15,201 nt of DNA from an uncultured Chthonomonadaceae bacterium (GTDB lineage Bacteria > Armatimonadota > Fimbriimonadia > Fimbriimonadales > Fimbriimonadaceae). Where the stretch lies: positions 1 through 15,201 of the forward strand of contig CAMLDW010000050.1 in NCBI GenBank assembly GCA_946479035.1, given 5' to 3'. The notes below the pieces were generated by a model. That model was given only the letters and a program-made list of their open reading frames with translations, ran no database searches and was not told the origin of the DNA. Numbering within the stretch: the stretch's first letter is position 1; each line of letters opens with the position of its first letter. Of this stretch, positions 5,867 to 12,907 are shown one piece after another. The position numbers and the translations under genes are program-made.

Positions 5867-6922
5867 TTACGACTTGTTCCTCACGTGCAGCAGGTCGCCG
5901 TCCTGCACGACGTACTCCTTCCCCTCGAGCTGCATCTTGCCGCCCTTGTAAGCGGAGTCGAGCGAGCCGAGCGCGTCGTAGTCGGCGTAGCGCACGACCT
6001 CGGCGCGGATGAACCCCTTGGCGATGTCGTTGTGGATCGTCGCGGCTGCCTTGAGCGCGTTGCTGCCTGCGCGCAGGGGCCAGGCGCGGGTCTCGTTCTC
6101 GCCGGCGGTGAAAAAGGTGATGAGGCCGAGCGCGTCGTACACCGCGCGCACGAGCCGCGCGCTGGCGGGCTCGCTCAGGCCGAGCGAGGCGAGGAACTCG
6201 GGCTGGTCGGCGGGCTCGAGCTGCGCGATCTCTTCCTCCAGCGGTGCGCAGACGGCGAACGCCTGCGTGCCGAGGCCCTTGAGCTTCTCGATCTGGGCGC
6301 TGACGCCCGCCGGGGGCGCCGCCGCTTCGTCTTCTCCCACGTTGAACGCGACGACGGTCTGCTTGGCGCTCAGGAACTGGTAGTTGCGGCAGACGCGCTG
6401 GTCTTCTTCGCCGAGCTCGATCGCGCGGATCGGTCGGCCCTCCTCGAGCTCCGGCTTGATTCGCTCGAAGATCATCTTTTCGTTGTACTCAGGCGAGCCG
6501 GGCGTGCGCGTCGCCTGGACCTTGTGCAGCCTTTCGAGCCGGGACTCGACGGTCTGCAGGTCGCTTAGCACGAGCTCGACGTCGACGGCCTCTTGGTCGC
6601 GCGCGGGGTCGACTGCGGCATGGTAGGGCGCCATCTGGGACTCGAAGGCGCGCACGACGTGCAGGAGCACCTCCGCCTTGCGCGCCTGCTCGAGGAACTT
6701 GAGGGAGAAGAGCTTGCCGCTCGTTTGCACTGGCTCGATGTCGTCGTGCAGCTCGACGGTGGCCGGGGTCGCCTTCTTGGGCCGGACCTGCGCGACGATG
6801 CGCTCGAACCGGGGGTCGGGCACAGGCACGGCGGTGACCTCGCCTTTTGCCCTGCCGAGCGCGGCGGCGCGGTAGAGCGTGCTCTTGCCCGCCTGTGGGA
6901 AACCGATGATGCCGACCTTCAT
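5867..6922 (-). CDS. YchF/OLA1-type P-loop protein with DUF933 (TGS-like) domain
   Basis: This 351-aa cytoplasmic protein is related to YchF, a ribosome-associated ATPase/GTPase. The P-loop is GFPQAGKST (7-15), and FNVGED (193-198) matches the NxxE-type base-specificity motif of YchF. The C-terminal domain (about 267-348) is classic DUF933/TGS: LITFFTAGENETRAWPL, IHNDIAKGFIRAEVV, EGKEYVVQDGDLLHV. Two departures from ordinary YchF are clear: the P-loop lacks the usual NVGKS form, and the region where the family has DIAGLV reads DDIEP, so the G3 (DxxG) motif is missing although FLEQARKAEVLLHVVRAFE follows in register. The ATG at 6922 overlaps the stop of the upstream 51-aa gene as ATGA, giving translational coupling. 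It is probably a divergent paralogue class of YchF. Confidence 0.88.
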   Translation of the reverse strand: MKVGIIGFPQAGKSTLYRAAALGRAKGEVTAVPVPDPRFERIVAQVRPKKATPATVELHDDIEPVQTSGKLFSLKFLEQARKAEVLLHVVRAFESQMAPYHAAVDPARDQEAVDVELVLSDLQTVESRLERLHKVQATRTPGSPEYNEKMIFERIKPELEEGRPIRAIELGEEDQRVCRNYQFLSAKQTVVAFNVGEDEAAAPPAGVSAQIEKLKGLGTQAFAVCAPLEEEIAQLEPADQPEFLASLGLSEPASARLVRAVYDALGLITFFTAGENETRAWPLRAGSNALKAAATIHNDIAKGFIRAEVVRYADYDALGSLDSAYKGGKMQLEGKEYVVQDGDLLHVRNKS

Positions 6923-7074
6923 TTGCCGTCGCCGGGCTGCTCGAACTCCACGTCGACCGGCCTGTCGCCCTGCTGCGAGGGCAGCACCCAGAACAGGTAC
7001 GCGGTGGCCAGGAGGAGGACGAGTGGCCACCAAGGGAACCTACGCCGGTCCCGCTTCTTGGACTCGAGCGCCAC
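6919..7074 (-). CDS. 51-aa single-pass membrane protein coupled to the YchF-like gene
   Basis: A basic N-terminus (ESKKRDRRR) is followed by one hydrophobic helix (about residues 14-30, WWPLVLLLATAYLFWVL) and a short acidic tail, so an anchored N-in/C-out protein is likely. I do not know a family. The GTG at 7074 is my preferred start because TATACT, a near-consensus -10 box, lies 8 nt before it. A GTG at 7125 would give 68 aa but would place that box inside the coding sequence and crowd the divergent mntA start. The stop overlaps the YchF-like start (ATGA), so both proteins are made from one mRNA, which suggests a shared context, perhaps at the membrane. Confidence 0.65.
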   Translation of the reverse strand: MALESKKRDRRRFPWWPLVLLLATAYLFWVLPSQQGDRPVDVEFEQPGDGK

Positions 7075-7082
7075 GGCAAGGG

Positions 7083-7088
7083 AGTATA
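7083..7088 (-). promoter_or_regulatory. -10 box for the 51-aa gene and YchF-like gene
   Basis: TATACT on the minus strand matches the -10 consensus in five of six bases and ends 8 nt before the GTG at 7074. Transcription would start at or beside the start codon. No good -35 is visible 16-18 nt upstream. Confidence 0.45.
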
Positions 7089-7133
7089 GCCTTTGCGGTT
7101 CGGAGCCAGACGACCGCCGTGCCACAATAGGGC

Positions 7134-7448
7134 ATGGGTGCCGAGCGGCTCCTTGAAGAAAAACGCGGGGCGATCGCTGAGCTTTGCCGCAAATATGCGG
7201 CCGAGCGATTGCGCGTCTTCGGGTCCGCTCTGCGTGACGATTGGAACCCCAGTTCCAGCGACATCGACTTCATCGTCGAGTTCGGCCGTTCTGCCCCGAT
7301 GAACGCGTTCGACCAACTGTTGGGGTTCAAGCTTGACCTTGAGGTGCTCGTCGGTCACAGCGGCGACATCGTCGACTGGAGGGCCGCGAGGTACCCGTAT
7401 TTCAAACGCACCGCCGAGGCCCATGCGAAAGTCGTTTATGCTGCCTGA
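7134..7448 (+). CDS. mntA: MntA-type nucleotidyltransferase, antitoxin of a HepT/MntA system
   Basis: This 104-aa protein is a minimal nucleotidyltransferase. Visible catalytic motifs are GSALR (30-34), SDIDFIVEF (42-50) and the third carboxylate in LDLEVLV (Asp68). MntA antitoxins of this size neutralise HepT (HEPN) toxins by AMPylating a tyrosine near the HEPN active site. The next reading frame on the same strand is a HepT remnant overlapping the end of this gene, which confirms the type. The ATG at 7134 is the natural start for an N-terminal helix before the NTase core. A weak CACAAT lies 5 nt upstream and no SD is seen. All catalytic residues look intact, unlike its partner. Confidence 0.85.
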   Translation: MGAERLLEEKRGAIAELCRKYAAERLRVFGSALRDDWNPSSSDIDFIVEFGRSAPMNAFDQLLGFKLDLEVLVGHSGDIVDWRAARYPYFKRTAEAHAKVVYAA

Positions 7449-7779
7449 GTCGACCGCCTCGGTCTACGATAGGCGCTAAGCGGCCGGGCGCATTGCCGAG
7501 GCGACCAACGGCCACGACTTTCAAAGCTTTGTGCAGAGCTGGATCCTAGTGTCTGCCATCGAGCGGCAGTTCGGGATCATCGGGGAGGCGCTAGTCCGCA
7601 TCCCGGAAGCCGACCGCGCGGTGTTTGATCGGGTGCCGGACGCGGCCAAGATCGTCGGGCTCCGGAACCTCATCGGCCACGGTTACGATGCGATTGATCC
7701 TAAAGTGCTTTGGGCGATCGTCGAGGAGAGGTTGAAGCCGCTGATCGACGTGCTTGATGGGCTGCTGGGATCTGCCTGA
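7438..7779 (+). pseudogene. hepT: HepT-like HEPN toxin, interrupted by an in-frame TAA
   Basis: From the ATG at 7438 (an in-frame ATG at 7423 is an alternative) the frame reads MLPESTASVYDRR, stop, AAGRIAEATNGHDFQSF and on to SAIERQFGIIGEAL, GLRNLIGHGYDAID and VLDGLLGSA. Both sides of the TAA (7477-7479) align with HepT/DUF86 proteins without any gap, so a single nonsense change, for example CAA to TAA, is the simplest explanation. The RNase motif Rx4HxY (RNLIGHGY) is intact. A GTG at 7531 could start an 82-aa C-terminal piece, but it would lack the first helix of the HEPN bundle. The start overlaps the end of mntA, as expected for the operon. A sequencing error is the main alternative. Confidence 0.75.
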
Positions 7780-7795
7780 CCATTGCCCGCGCAGG

Positions 7796-7801
7796 TAAAA
7801 T
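7796..7801 (+). promoter_or_regulatory. -10 box of the MlaE-type permease gene
   Basis: TAAAAT ends 7 nt before the ATG at 7809, with no SD between. The arrangement predicts a leaderless mRNA. A partial -35 (CTGCCT, 18 nt upstream) is weak. Confidence 0.45.
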
Positions 7802-7808
7802 CGTCCCG

Positions 7809-8603
7809 ATGGCGGCGGCAGAGAACCGTGTGCGCGGCCCGTTCGACCTGCTCGCAAAGTCCGCGTACGAGTCGCTAACGTTCGTGGGCGAAGTCTCGCT
7901 GCTGTTCCTCGACTTTTTCCGGCGCGTGTTCCGCCGCCCGTTCGAGCTGCAGGAGACGCTCTCGCAGATGGCTTTCATCGGCGCGGCCTCGGTGCCGATC
8001 GTGGCGCTGACGACGTTCTCCTCCGGCGCAGTGCTCTCGCTCTACAGCGCTGACCTTTTGGTGAGGTACGGCGCATCGAGCCTGGCCGGGGCGACGGTGG
8101 GGCTCGCGGTGTGCCGCGAGATCGCGCCGGTGTTGGCGGGGATCATGGTGGCGGCGCGCTGCGGCTCGGCGATGGCTGCGCAGATCGGTTCGATGGCGGT
8201 GACGGAGCAGGTCGACGCTCTGCGAGCGCTGAACGTCCACCCGACGAGCTACCTGGTGGTGCCGCGCGTGATCGCGGGGGTCACGATGCTGCCGGTGCTG
8301 TGCATGGTGGGGATCTTCAGCGGGGTCTCCGGGGGCTACCTGGTCTCGGTGAAGCTGGGCGGGGTGGCGAGCGGGACGTTCATGACGTCGTTGCGCCAGT
8401 GGGTCGACCCGGTGGACTTCCAGAACGGGATGCTCAAAACGGTGGTCTTCGGGCTCATCGTGGCGCTGGTGGCGTGCCAGCAGGGGCTGAGGACGAGCCG
8501 GGGCGCCGTGGGGGTCGGAGAGGCCACGACGCGAACGGTCGTGATCACGATGGTGTTGATCTATGTGGCGAACTACTTCATGACGTCCTGGCTGTTCGCC
8601 TAG
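7809..8603 (+). CDS. MlaE/YrbE-family ABC transporter permease
   Basis: This 264-aa inner-membrane permease belongs to the MlaE/YrbE1/TGD1 family that moves phospholipids or other lipids between membranes. After an amphipathic N-terminal region it has about five membrane helices. The family signature is very clear: REIAPVLAGIMVAARCGSA (103-121), AQIGSM (124-129), TEQVDALRALNVHP (132-145) and the C-terminal ACQQG (222-226). The length is normal for MlaE (about 260 aa). Such permeases normally work with an MlaF-type ATPase and an MCE-domain protein (MlaD), but neither is adjacent. They must be elsewhere, or lie outside this operon. It starts 29 nt after the broken hepT, with its own -10 box. 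Confidence 0.92.
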   Translation: MAAAENRVRGPFDLLAKSAYESLTFVGEVSLLFLDFFRRVFRRPFELQETLSQMAFIGAASVPIVALTTFSSGAVLSLYSADLLVRYGASSLAGATVGLAVCREIAPVLAGIMVAARCGSAMAAQIGSMAVTEQVDALRALNVHPTSYLVVPRVIAGVTMLPVLCMVGIFSGVSGGYLVSVKLGGVASGTFMTSLRQWVDPVDFQNGMLKTVVFGLIVALVACQQGLRTSRGAVGVGEATTRTVVITMVLIYVANYFMTSWLFA

Positions 8604-8624
8604 GGCGCCAAAGGGTTTTTGGGC

Positions 8625-8630
8625 CAGGAT
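8625..8630 (+). promoter_or_regulatory. -10-like box before the lipoprotein gene
   Basis: CAGGAT lies 7 nt before the ATG at 8638. It is a poor match alone (second A and final T conserved), and is listed because the spacing repeats that of neighbouring genes. Confidence 0.2.
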
Positions 8631-8637
8631 TGAGAAG

Positions 8638-9567
8638 ATGCTGCGGTCTGGACACGTCAATACTGCGATGCGGAGCACACGAATCGGGCTGGCGGCGCTG
8701 GCGCTGCTGGCGGTCGCTGGGTGCAGCGGGCCAGCGAAGTCGGCCGACAAGGGTCCGGCTGCGCCCGTCAAGCCCGGCCCGACCAAAGAGGAGGCGATCA
8801 AGGAGGCGCTGGACAAGGGCAGCGCCGCGCCGCCAGGGGCCTACGACATCAAGAAGCCGGGCGAGGGGTGGGACGCCGCGAGCGCAAGCCTGGTCGGCCT
8901 GGGCAAGGGCATGGACGAGGCGATGGTCCCGAAGCAGCCCCTGCTTTGCAAAGGTTCGCTCTACTACGACGACCCGACCGTGGGCAACCTGCGCTTCAGC
9001 CCGCAGCAGATCAAGATCCAGGACTTGAGGAACTTCGACATCGAGTACGCGCTGCCGGAGACGAAGAGCGCGCACAACAGGATGAGGGCGAACGGGACGC
9101 GGCGCGTGATGCTGAGGGACGAGCAGTGGAAGGCGCTGCCGGCGTTCTCTTCGACCCACAGAAGGCTCACGGAGGGCGAGGTCAAGGCCTTTCCGCGCCA
9201 GTTCCCTGAGACGATGTTCGCGAGCCTGAAGGACAATGCGGACGTCTGGTCGTCGCTCTTCGACGCCTGGGCCAGCGGCGTCGGAGGCTACAAGGCGAAG
9301 CTCGAGGAGCAGAGCTTTACGGAAGGGGGCAAGAAAAGGAGCCAATACCGCATCCTCGCGACGACCAACGAGGGGGGGCCGACGGAGGTCGAGGTGATCG
9401 TGGACAAGGAGAAGCTGAGGCCGCTGACCGTGAGGGTGAACGGAACCGCCTCCAACGGCAAGGAGTACAGAATGATGTGGACGGGCTCTTGGCTGGTCGG
9501 CGGCAAGTTCGATGCGAAGGACTTCGTTATCCCCAAGGTCCTTCCGAGTTCCAGCCAAGCCTCGTAA
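8638..9567 (+). CDS. Predicted lipoprotein of unknown function
   Basis: The 309-aa product has a lipoprotein signal peptide: a basic start, the hydrophobic stretch IGLAALALLAVAG, and lipobox Cys29. A second ATG at 8668 (Met11) gives a more typical signal length, so the start is open between the two. A Lys/Pro/Ala-rich linker (about 30-60) follows, then a globular domain. The C-terminal third (about 220-303, for example TEVEVIVDKEKLRPLTVRVNG, EYRMMWTGSW) has alternating strands that recall the LolA/LppX-like beta fold of lipid-handling lipoproteins, but I cannot confirm homology. It begins 34 nt after the MlaE-type permease on the same strand, which makes a role in lipid or lipoprotein traffic an attractive guess. 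Confidence 0.7.
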   Translation: MLRSGHVNTAMRSTRIGLAALALLAVAGCSGPAKSADKGPAAPVKPGPTKEEAIKEALDKGSAAPPGAYDIKKPGEGWDAASASLVGLGKGMDEAMVPKQPLLCKGSLYYDDPTVGNLRFSPQQIKIQDLRNFDIEYALPETKSAHNRMRANGTRRVMLRDEQWKALPAFSSTHRRLTEGEVKAFPRQFPETMFASLKDNADVWSSLFDAWASGVGGYKAKLEEQSFTEGGKKRSQYRILATTNEGGPTEVEVIVDKEKLRPLTVRVNGTASNGKEYRMMWTGSWLVGGKFDAKDFVIPKVLPSSSQAS

Positions 9568-9606
9568 CCTCGCCTGGCCCCGTTCGTCAGCCTATCAGGA
9601 AGCTAC

Positions 9607-9611
9607 AGGAG
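9607..9611 (+). promoter_or_regulatory. Shine-Dalgarno site fixing the WD40 gene start
   Basis: AGGAG lies 5 nt before the ATG at 9617. It selects this start, which opens a signal peptide, over the longer frame beginning at 9512. Confidence 0.6.
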
Positions 9612-9616
9612 TAAGG

Positions 9617-10570
9617 ATGCTCACCACAGCGCTGTTTTCGCTCGCCCTGGCCGCCCCTGCGGCGCCAGCGGTCTCGGTCACCAAGTTCAAGTCCTTCGAC
9701 GGGATCCACGCTACGGCCGTCGCGGCCTCGCCGAAGGGCGCGCTCTTCGCCGTGGCGTCGGAGGACCTGCAGGTCCGTCTCATCGACGAAAAGACGATGA
9801 CGACGAAGTTCCAGCTCAAGGGCCACCCGATGACGATCTACGGTCTGGCGTTCAGCGCCGACGGCAAGTACCTGCTGACGGGTGACGAGTCCGCGCGGAT
9901 CTGGCTTTGGGACACGGCGACCGGCAAGAAGCTGCGCGAGTTCCCGCGCCAGAAGGGCCACACGCGGGGAATCCAGGCTTTCGCCTTCTCGAAGGACGGC
10001 GCGCGCTTTGCGAGCGTCGGCAAGGACGACACAATCAAGGTGTGGAGCACTTCCGGCGGCGACCCGATCGCGACGATCGAGGGCAAGGGCGCGAACTTCT
10101 ACGGCGTCGCGTTCCTCCCTTCGGGCGGGCTAGCGACGGCCACTCTTGCCGAAGGGATGCGGGTGTACGACGCGAGCTACAGGCTCGCGGCGAAGATGAA
10201 GTGCAGCGGCGAAGGCGCGAACGACGTGGCTCTGACGCGCTCCGGCGCGGTCGGACTGACCGCGGGGCGCGACGGCGCGGTGACGGTGTGGGACATGAAG
10301 TCCCACGACAAGCTTGCGGCGATGCCTGGCCACACGGACTGGGTGCTGGGCGTCGCGGTGGCCCCGAACGGCCGTCTGGCCGCTAGCTCCTCGACGGACC
10401 AGAAGGTTCTCGTGTGGGACATCAAGAGCTTCAAGAAGGTCGCGGCGATCGAGAACCGCGCGTGCGTCGACTCGCTCGTGGCGTTCACCGGCGACGGGCG
10501 TTACTTGCTGACGACCGACGCTTCGAACGCGCTGCAGGTCTATCAGGTCAGCCCGCCGGCGAAGATCTAG
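9617..10570 (+). CDS. Secreted WD40-repeat beta-propeller protein
   Basis: The 317-aa product starts with a signal peptide (MLTTALFSLALAAPAAPA, likely cleaved near residue 18-20). The rest is seven WD40 repeats of about 40 residues, enough for one closed propeller. Typical elements are GLAFSADGKYLLTGD, IWLWDTATGKKLREF, IKVWSTSGGDPIATI, VTVWDMKSHDKLAAM and VLVWDIKSFKKVAAI, with GH doublets before several blades (KGHP, KGHT, PGHT). Propellers of this kind are binding scaffolds without their own catalysis, so the function is unknown. It is 49 nt downstream of the lipoprotein gene but has its own strong ribosome-binding site. It meets the M42 peptidase gene tail to tail, with only 3 nt between stop codons. 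Confidence 0.9.
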   Translation: MLTTALFSLALAAPAAPAVSVTKFKSFDGIHATAVAASPKGALFAVASEDLQVRLIDEKTMTTKFQLKGHPMTIYGLAFSADGKYLLTGDESARIWLWDTATGKKLREFPRQKGHTRGIQAFAFSKDGARFASVGKDDTIKVWSTSGGDPIATIEGKGANFYGVAFLPSGGLATATLAEGMRVYDASYRLAAKMKCSGEGANDVALTRSGAVGLTAGRDGAVTVWDMKSHDKLAAMPGHTDWVLGVAVAPNGRLAASSSTDQKVLVWDIKSFKKVAAIENRACVDSLVAFTGDGRYLLTTDASNALQVYQVSPPAKI

Positions 10571-10573
10571 GGC

Positions 10574-11617
10574 TCAGTCGAGCAGGTACTCCGCGAGCAG
10601 CAGCGCGGTGTCGCGCAGGGCGTCCGTGTGGGTGCGCTCGTACCCGTGGCTCGTGTCGACGCCGGGGCCGATGAGCGCGACTTGCGCCACGCCTCCCGCG
10701 CGCCAGTACGCGGTCCCGTCCGAGCTGTAGGAGCGGTAGACGTCGGGCTTGAGGTCGATGCCTGCGGACTCGGCGAGCGTGCGCAGCCTGTCGCTCAGCG
10801 TCTTACTGTACGGGCCGCCCGAATCCTTGAGGCAGATCGAGCAGTGCGCCTCGTCGCCGTTCTGCCCTTCACCGACGCACGCCATGTCGAGCACGAGCAT
10901 CTCGGCGAGGTCGCTCGGCATCCCGTCCGTGCCGCCGTGGCCGACCTCTTCGAAGTTGCTGACGAGGAAGTAGGTGTCGCGGGATGGCTTGGCGCCGGCC
11001 TCGTTGAGCGCCTTGAAGGCTGCGACGGCGCACGCGACGCACGCCTTGTCGTCGAGGAAGCGCGAGCGGAAGAAGCCGGAAGCGCTGCGCTCGATGCGCG
11101 GGTCGAACGCGACGTAGTCGCCGACCTCGACCCCGAGCATCCGGGTCTCTTCGGCCGAGCTGGTCCGCTCGTCCAGCCTCACTTCGAGTGAGTCGTCGTC
11201 GCGCTTGGTTGTCCGCGCTTCGCTGTTGACGTGGGCCGCGCCGTTGGTCAGCACGACGGAGCCGCGGACCTTCTGACCGCCGCGGGCAAAGACGGTGACG
11301 CCCTCGCTCTCGAAGGACGGCCAGTTGACCCCGCCGAGGGCGGTCATCTTGAGCCTACCGCTCGGTTTGATCTGGCTTACCATCGCGCCTAGCGTGTCGA
11401 CGTGCGCGGTGACCGCTCGCGGCTCGCCCTTCTTGCTGCCCTTGAACTTGGCGACCGCCGCTCCCTTCGGCGTCTTTGCGACCTCGGCGCCGAGCCCTTC
11501 GAGCTCTTGGGCGACGAAGTTGACGGCCCACTCGGAGTCGCCCGTGGGGCTCGGCGTGTTGAGGAGGTCCTCGAGGAACGTCGCGAGAAAACCGAGGTCG
11601 ATCTCGAACCGGGGCAT
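10574..11617 (-). CDS. M42-family metallo-aminopeptidase
   Basis: This 347-aa cytosolic di-zinc aminopeptidase has the usual length for M42 (TET-type glutamyl/leucyl aminopeptidase, FrvX/YsdC group). Expected ligands are in order: TAHVDT (His72, Asp74), FLDDKA (Asp189, bridging), NFEEVGHGG (Glu223 catalytic, Glu224 ligand), LDMA (Asp244) and the terminal ERTH (His330). The DDKA form replaces the commoner DDR motif. Residues about 75-180 hold the inserted dimerisation/PDZ-like domain. Such enzymes form dodecameric tetrahedra that trim peptides. The ATG at 11617 has TAGAAT 6 nt upstream and no SD. It lies 17 nt after the Kelch gene stop on the same strand, so it can be transcribed from its own promoter and by read-through. 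Confidence 0.92.
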   Translation of the reverse strand: MPRFEIDLGFLATFLEDLLNTPSPTGDSEWAVNFVAQELEGLGAEVAKTPKGAAVAKFKGSKKGEPRAVTAHVDTLGAMVSQIKPSGRLKMTALGGVNWPSFESEGVTVFARGGQKVRGSVVLTNGAAHVNSEARTTKRDDDSLEVRLDERTSSAEETRMLGVEVGDYVAFDPRIERSASGFFRSRFLDDKACVACAVAAFKALNEAGAKPSRDTYFLVSNFEEVGHGGTDGMPSDLAEMLVLDMACVGEGQNGDEAHCSICLKDSGGPYSKTLSDRLRTLAESAGIDLKPDVYRSYSSDGTAYWRAGGVAQVALIGPGVDTSHGYERTHTDALRDTALLLAEYLLD

Positions 11618-11623
11618 GGGCAG

Positions 11624-11629
11624 ATTCTA
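11624..11629 (-). promoter_or_regulatory. -10 box of the M42 peptidase gene
   Basis: TAGAAT on the minus strand ends 6 nt before the ATG at 11617, in the 17-nt gap after the Kelch gene. It implies a leaderless mRNA whose upstream promoter half would lie inside the Kelch coding end. Confidence 0.4.
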
Positions 11630-11634
11630 GCTTG

Positions 11635-12528
11635 TCAGCGCGCGGGGCCGACCCAGGCCTGCCGCGCGAGGTCGAACACGCTCACCGCGCCACCGAGCAC
11701 CTCTTCACCGAAGAGCAGGTAGAGCTTGCCCTGGTACTCGACCGCCGCTCCGCGGTGCCGGTTCGTGTCCTCGACCCGTGCTGCGAGCCACTTGTCGGCG
11801 GCGGGGTCGTAGTGCACGGGGTGGTTAGCGCCGCCCCGGTTGCCGAAAAGCCACATCGCCCCGTCGTAGGCGACCGACTGGGCAAAGCCGCGCGGCTCGG
11901 GCAGGTCGGCGCCCTTCTTCCAACCGGTCGCCTGGGTCCAGACCTCGACCGAGGCGGACTGCTCCATCTGCTTGTCGCCCGCGTAGCCGCCGGCGACGAC
12001 GAGCTTGCCGCCGACGAGCTCGGCGCAGTGGCCGTGCCTGGCTTGGGCGAGCGGCGCGATCCGGCTCCAGCCTTTGGTGCGCACGTCGTAGACCTCGACC
12101 TTGTTGCTGTTCTTGGCGTTCTGGTCGCCGCCCTCGATGCCGCCGATCACGAAGACCTTTCCTTCGACGAAGGTGGCGGTGGCTCGGCTGCGGGCGGTCG
12201 GCATGGTGGGAAGGTCGGACCACTTGTCCTCCGCCGGGTCGTACATGCGGACGTGGTTGCACGCCGTGCCGTCCCTGTGCAGCCCTCCGAAGACGAGGAG
12301 CCTGCCGCCGGCCGCCGTGCACGCGGGGAAGTAGACGCGCTCCGGCAGGTAGGCGAGGCTCGACCACTTCGCGGACTTGAGGTCGTACCCGAGGAGGGCC
12401 GGGACGTCCTCCTGGTAGATCCCCATCCCGCCGACCACGTAGGCCGTGGCCCCCAGGCGGACGGCGCCGATCCCGGAGCGGGCGAAGGGGTCTTGGGCCA
12501 GGAGCAGGAGCAGGACGGCGGTGGTCAT
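11635..12528 (-). CDS. Secreted Kelch-repeat beta-propeller protein
   Basis: The 297-aa product begins with a very short signal peptide (MTTAVLLLLLAQDPF, likely cleaved after Ala11). About six Kelch blades follow, each with a GG doublet or its remnant, an aromatic and a W: AYVVGGMG (near 31), LLVFGGLH (78), VFVIGGIE (126), LVVAGGYA (177), MWLFGNRGG (225) and LYLLFGEE (269), with YDLKSAKW, YDPAEDKW and YDPAADKW between blades. Kelch propellers bind protein or sugar ligands; the partner is unknown, and no catalytic tyrosine/copper galactose-oxidase site is evident. It is divergent from the DUF4342 gene across 46 nt and upstream of the M42 gene on the same strand. Confidence 0.88.
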   Translation of the reverse strand: MTTAVLLLLLAQDPFARSGIGAVRLGATAYVVGGMGIYQEDVPALLGYDLKSAKWSSLAYLPERVYFPACTAAGGRLLVFGGLHRDGTACNHVRMYDPAEDKWSDLPTMPTARSRATATFVEGKVFVIGGIEGGDQNAKNSNKVEVYDVRTKGWSRIAPLAQARHGHCAELVGGKLVVAGGYAGDKQMEQSASVEVWTQATGWKKGADLPEPRGFAQSVAYDGAMWLFGNRGGANHPVHYDPAADKWLAARVEDTNRHRGAAVEYQGKLYLLFGEEVLGGAVSVFDLARQAWVGPAR

Positions 12529-12561
12529 AGGCTCTTAGTAACCCTACTCCGAAAAGGCTCG

Positions 12562-12567
12562 TAAGAT
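12562..12567 (+). promoter_or_regulatory. -10 box of the DUF4342 gene
   Basis: TAAGAT ends 7 nt before the ATG at 12575, with no SD, inside the 46-nt divergent region shared with the Kelch gene. Confidence 0.45.
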
Positions 12568-12574
12568 ATGCACG

Positions 12575-12892
12575 ATGGCTGAATCCAAGAAGGGAAAGAC
12601 CGCCGGGCCCGCGGCTAAGGCGGGGGCGGAGAAGAAGGAGGAGCCTAGGTCCGCCCCGAAGACCGAGGAGCGCGACGTAAAGTCCGAAGACCTGCTCGAA
12701 GAGCTGAAGAAGCTGGTGCACGAGGGGAACGTGCGGCGGATCATCGTGCGGAACAAGGACGGGCGCGAGCTGTTGAACTTCCCGCTCTCGGCCGGGATCG
12801 TGGGTGTGCTGCTGCTGCCGTTCTGGGCCGCGGTCGCGGCGATCGTGGGGCTGGCGAAGGAGTTCACGATCGTGATCGAGCGGCGGGAGTAG
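12575..12892 (+). CDS. DUF4342 family protein
   Basis: This 105-aa protein has a Lys/Ala/Glu-rich, probably disordered N-terminus (1-35). The DUF4342 domain (about 36-105) follows: EDLLEELKKLVHEGNVRRIIVRNKDGRELL, then the hydrophobic run PLSAGIVGVLLLPFWAAVAAIVGLA, and the closing strand EFTIVIERRE. The same order, a helix, two strands, a hydrophobic helix pair and a short acidic/basic strand, is the family hallmark. Function is unknown; the hydrophobic part suggests membrane association. The start is well supported by TAAGAT 7 nt upstream. It ends 15 nt from the stop of the convergent nucleotidyltransferase gene. Confidence 0.88.
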   Translation: MAESKKGKTAGPAAKAGAEKKEEPRSAPKTEERDVKSEDLLEELKKLVHEGNVRRIIVRNKDGRELLNFPLSAGIVGVLLLPFWAAVAAIVGLAKEFTIVIERRE

Positions 12893-12907
12893 GGGGATTC
12901 TCGCTCT

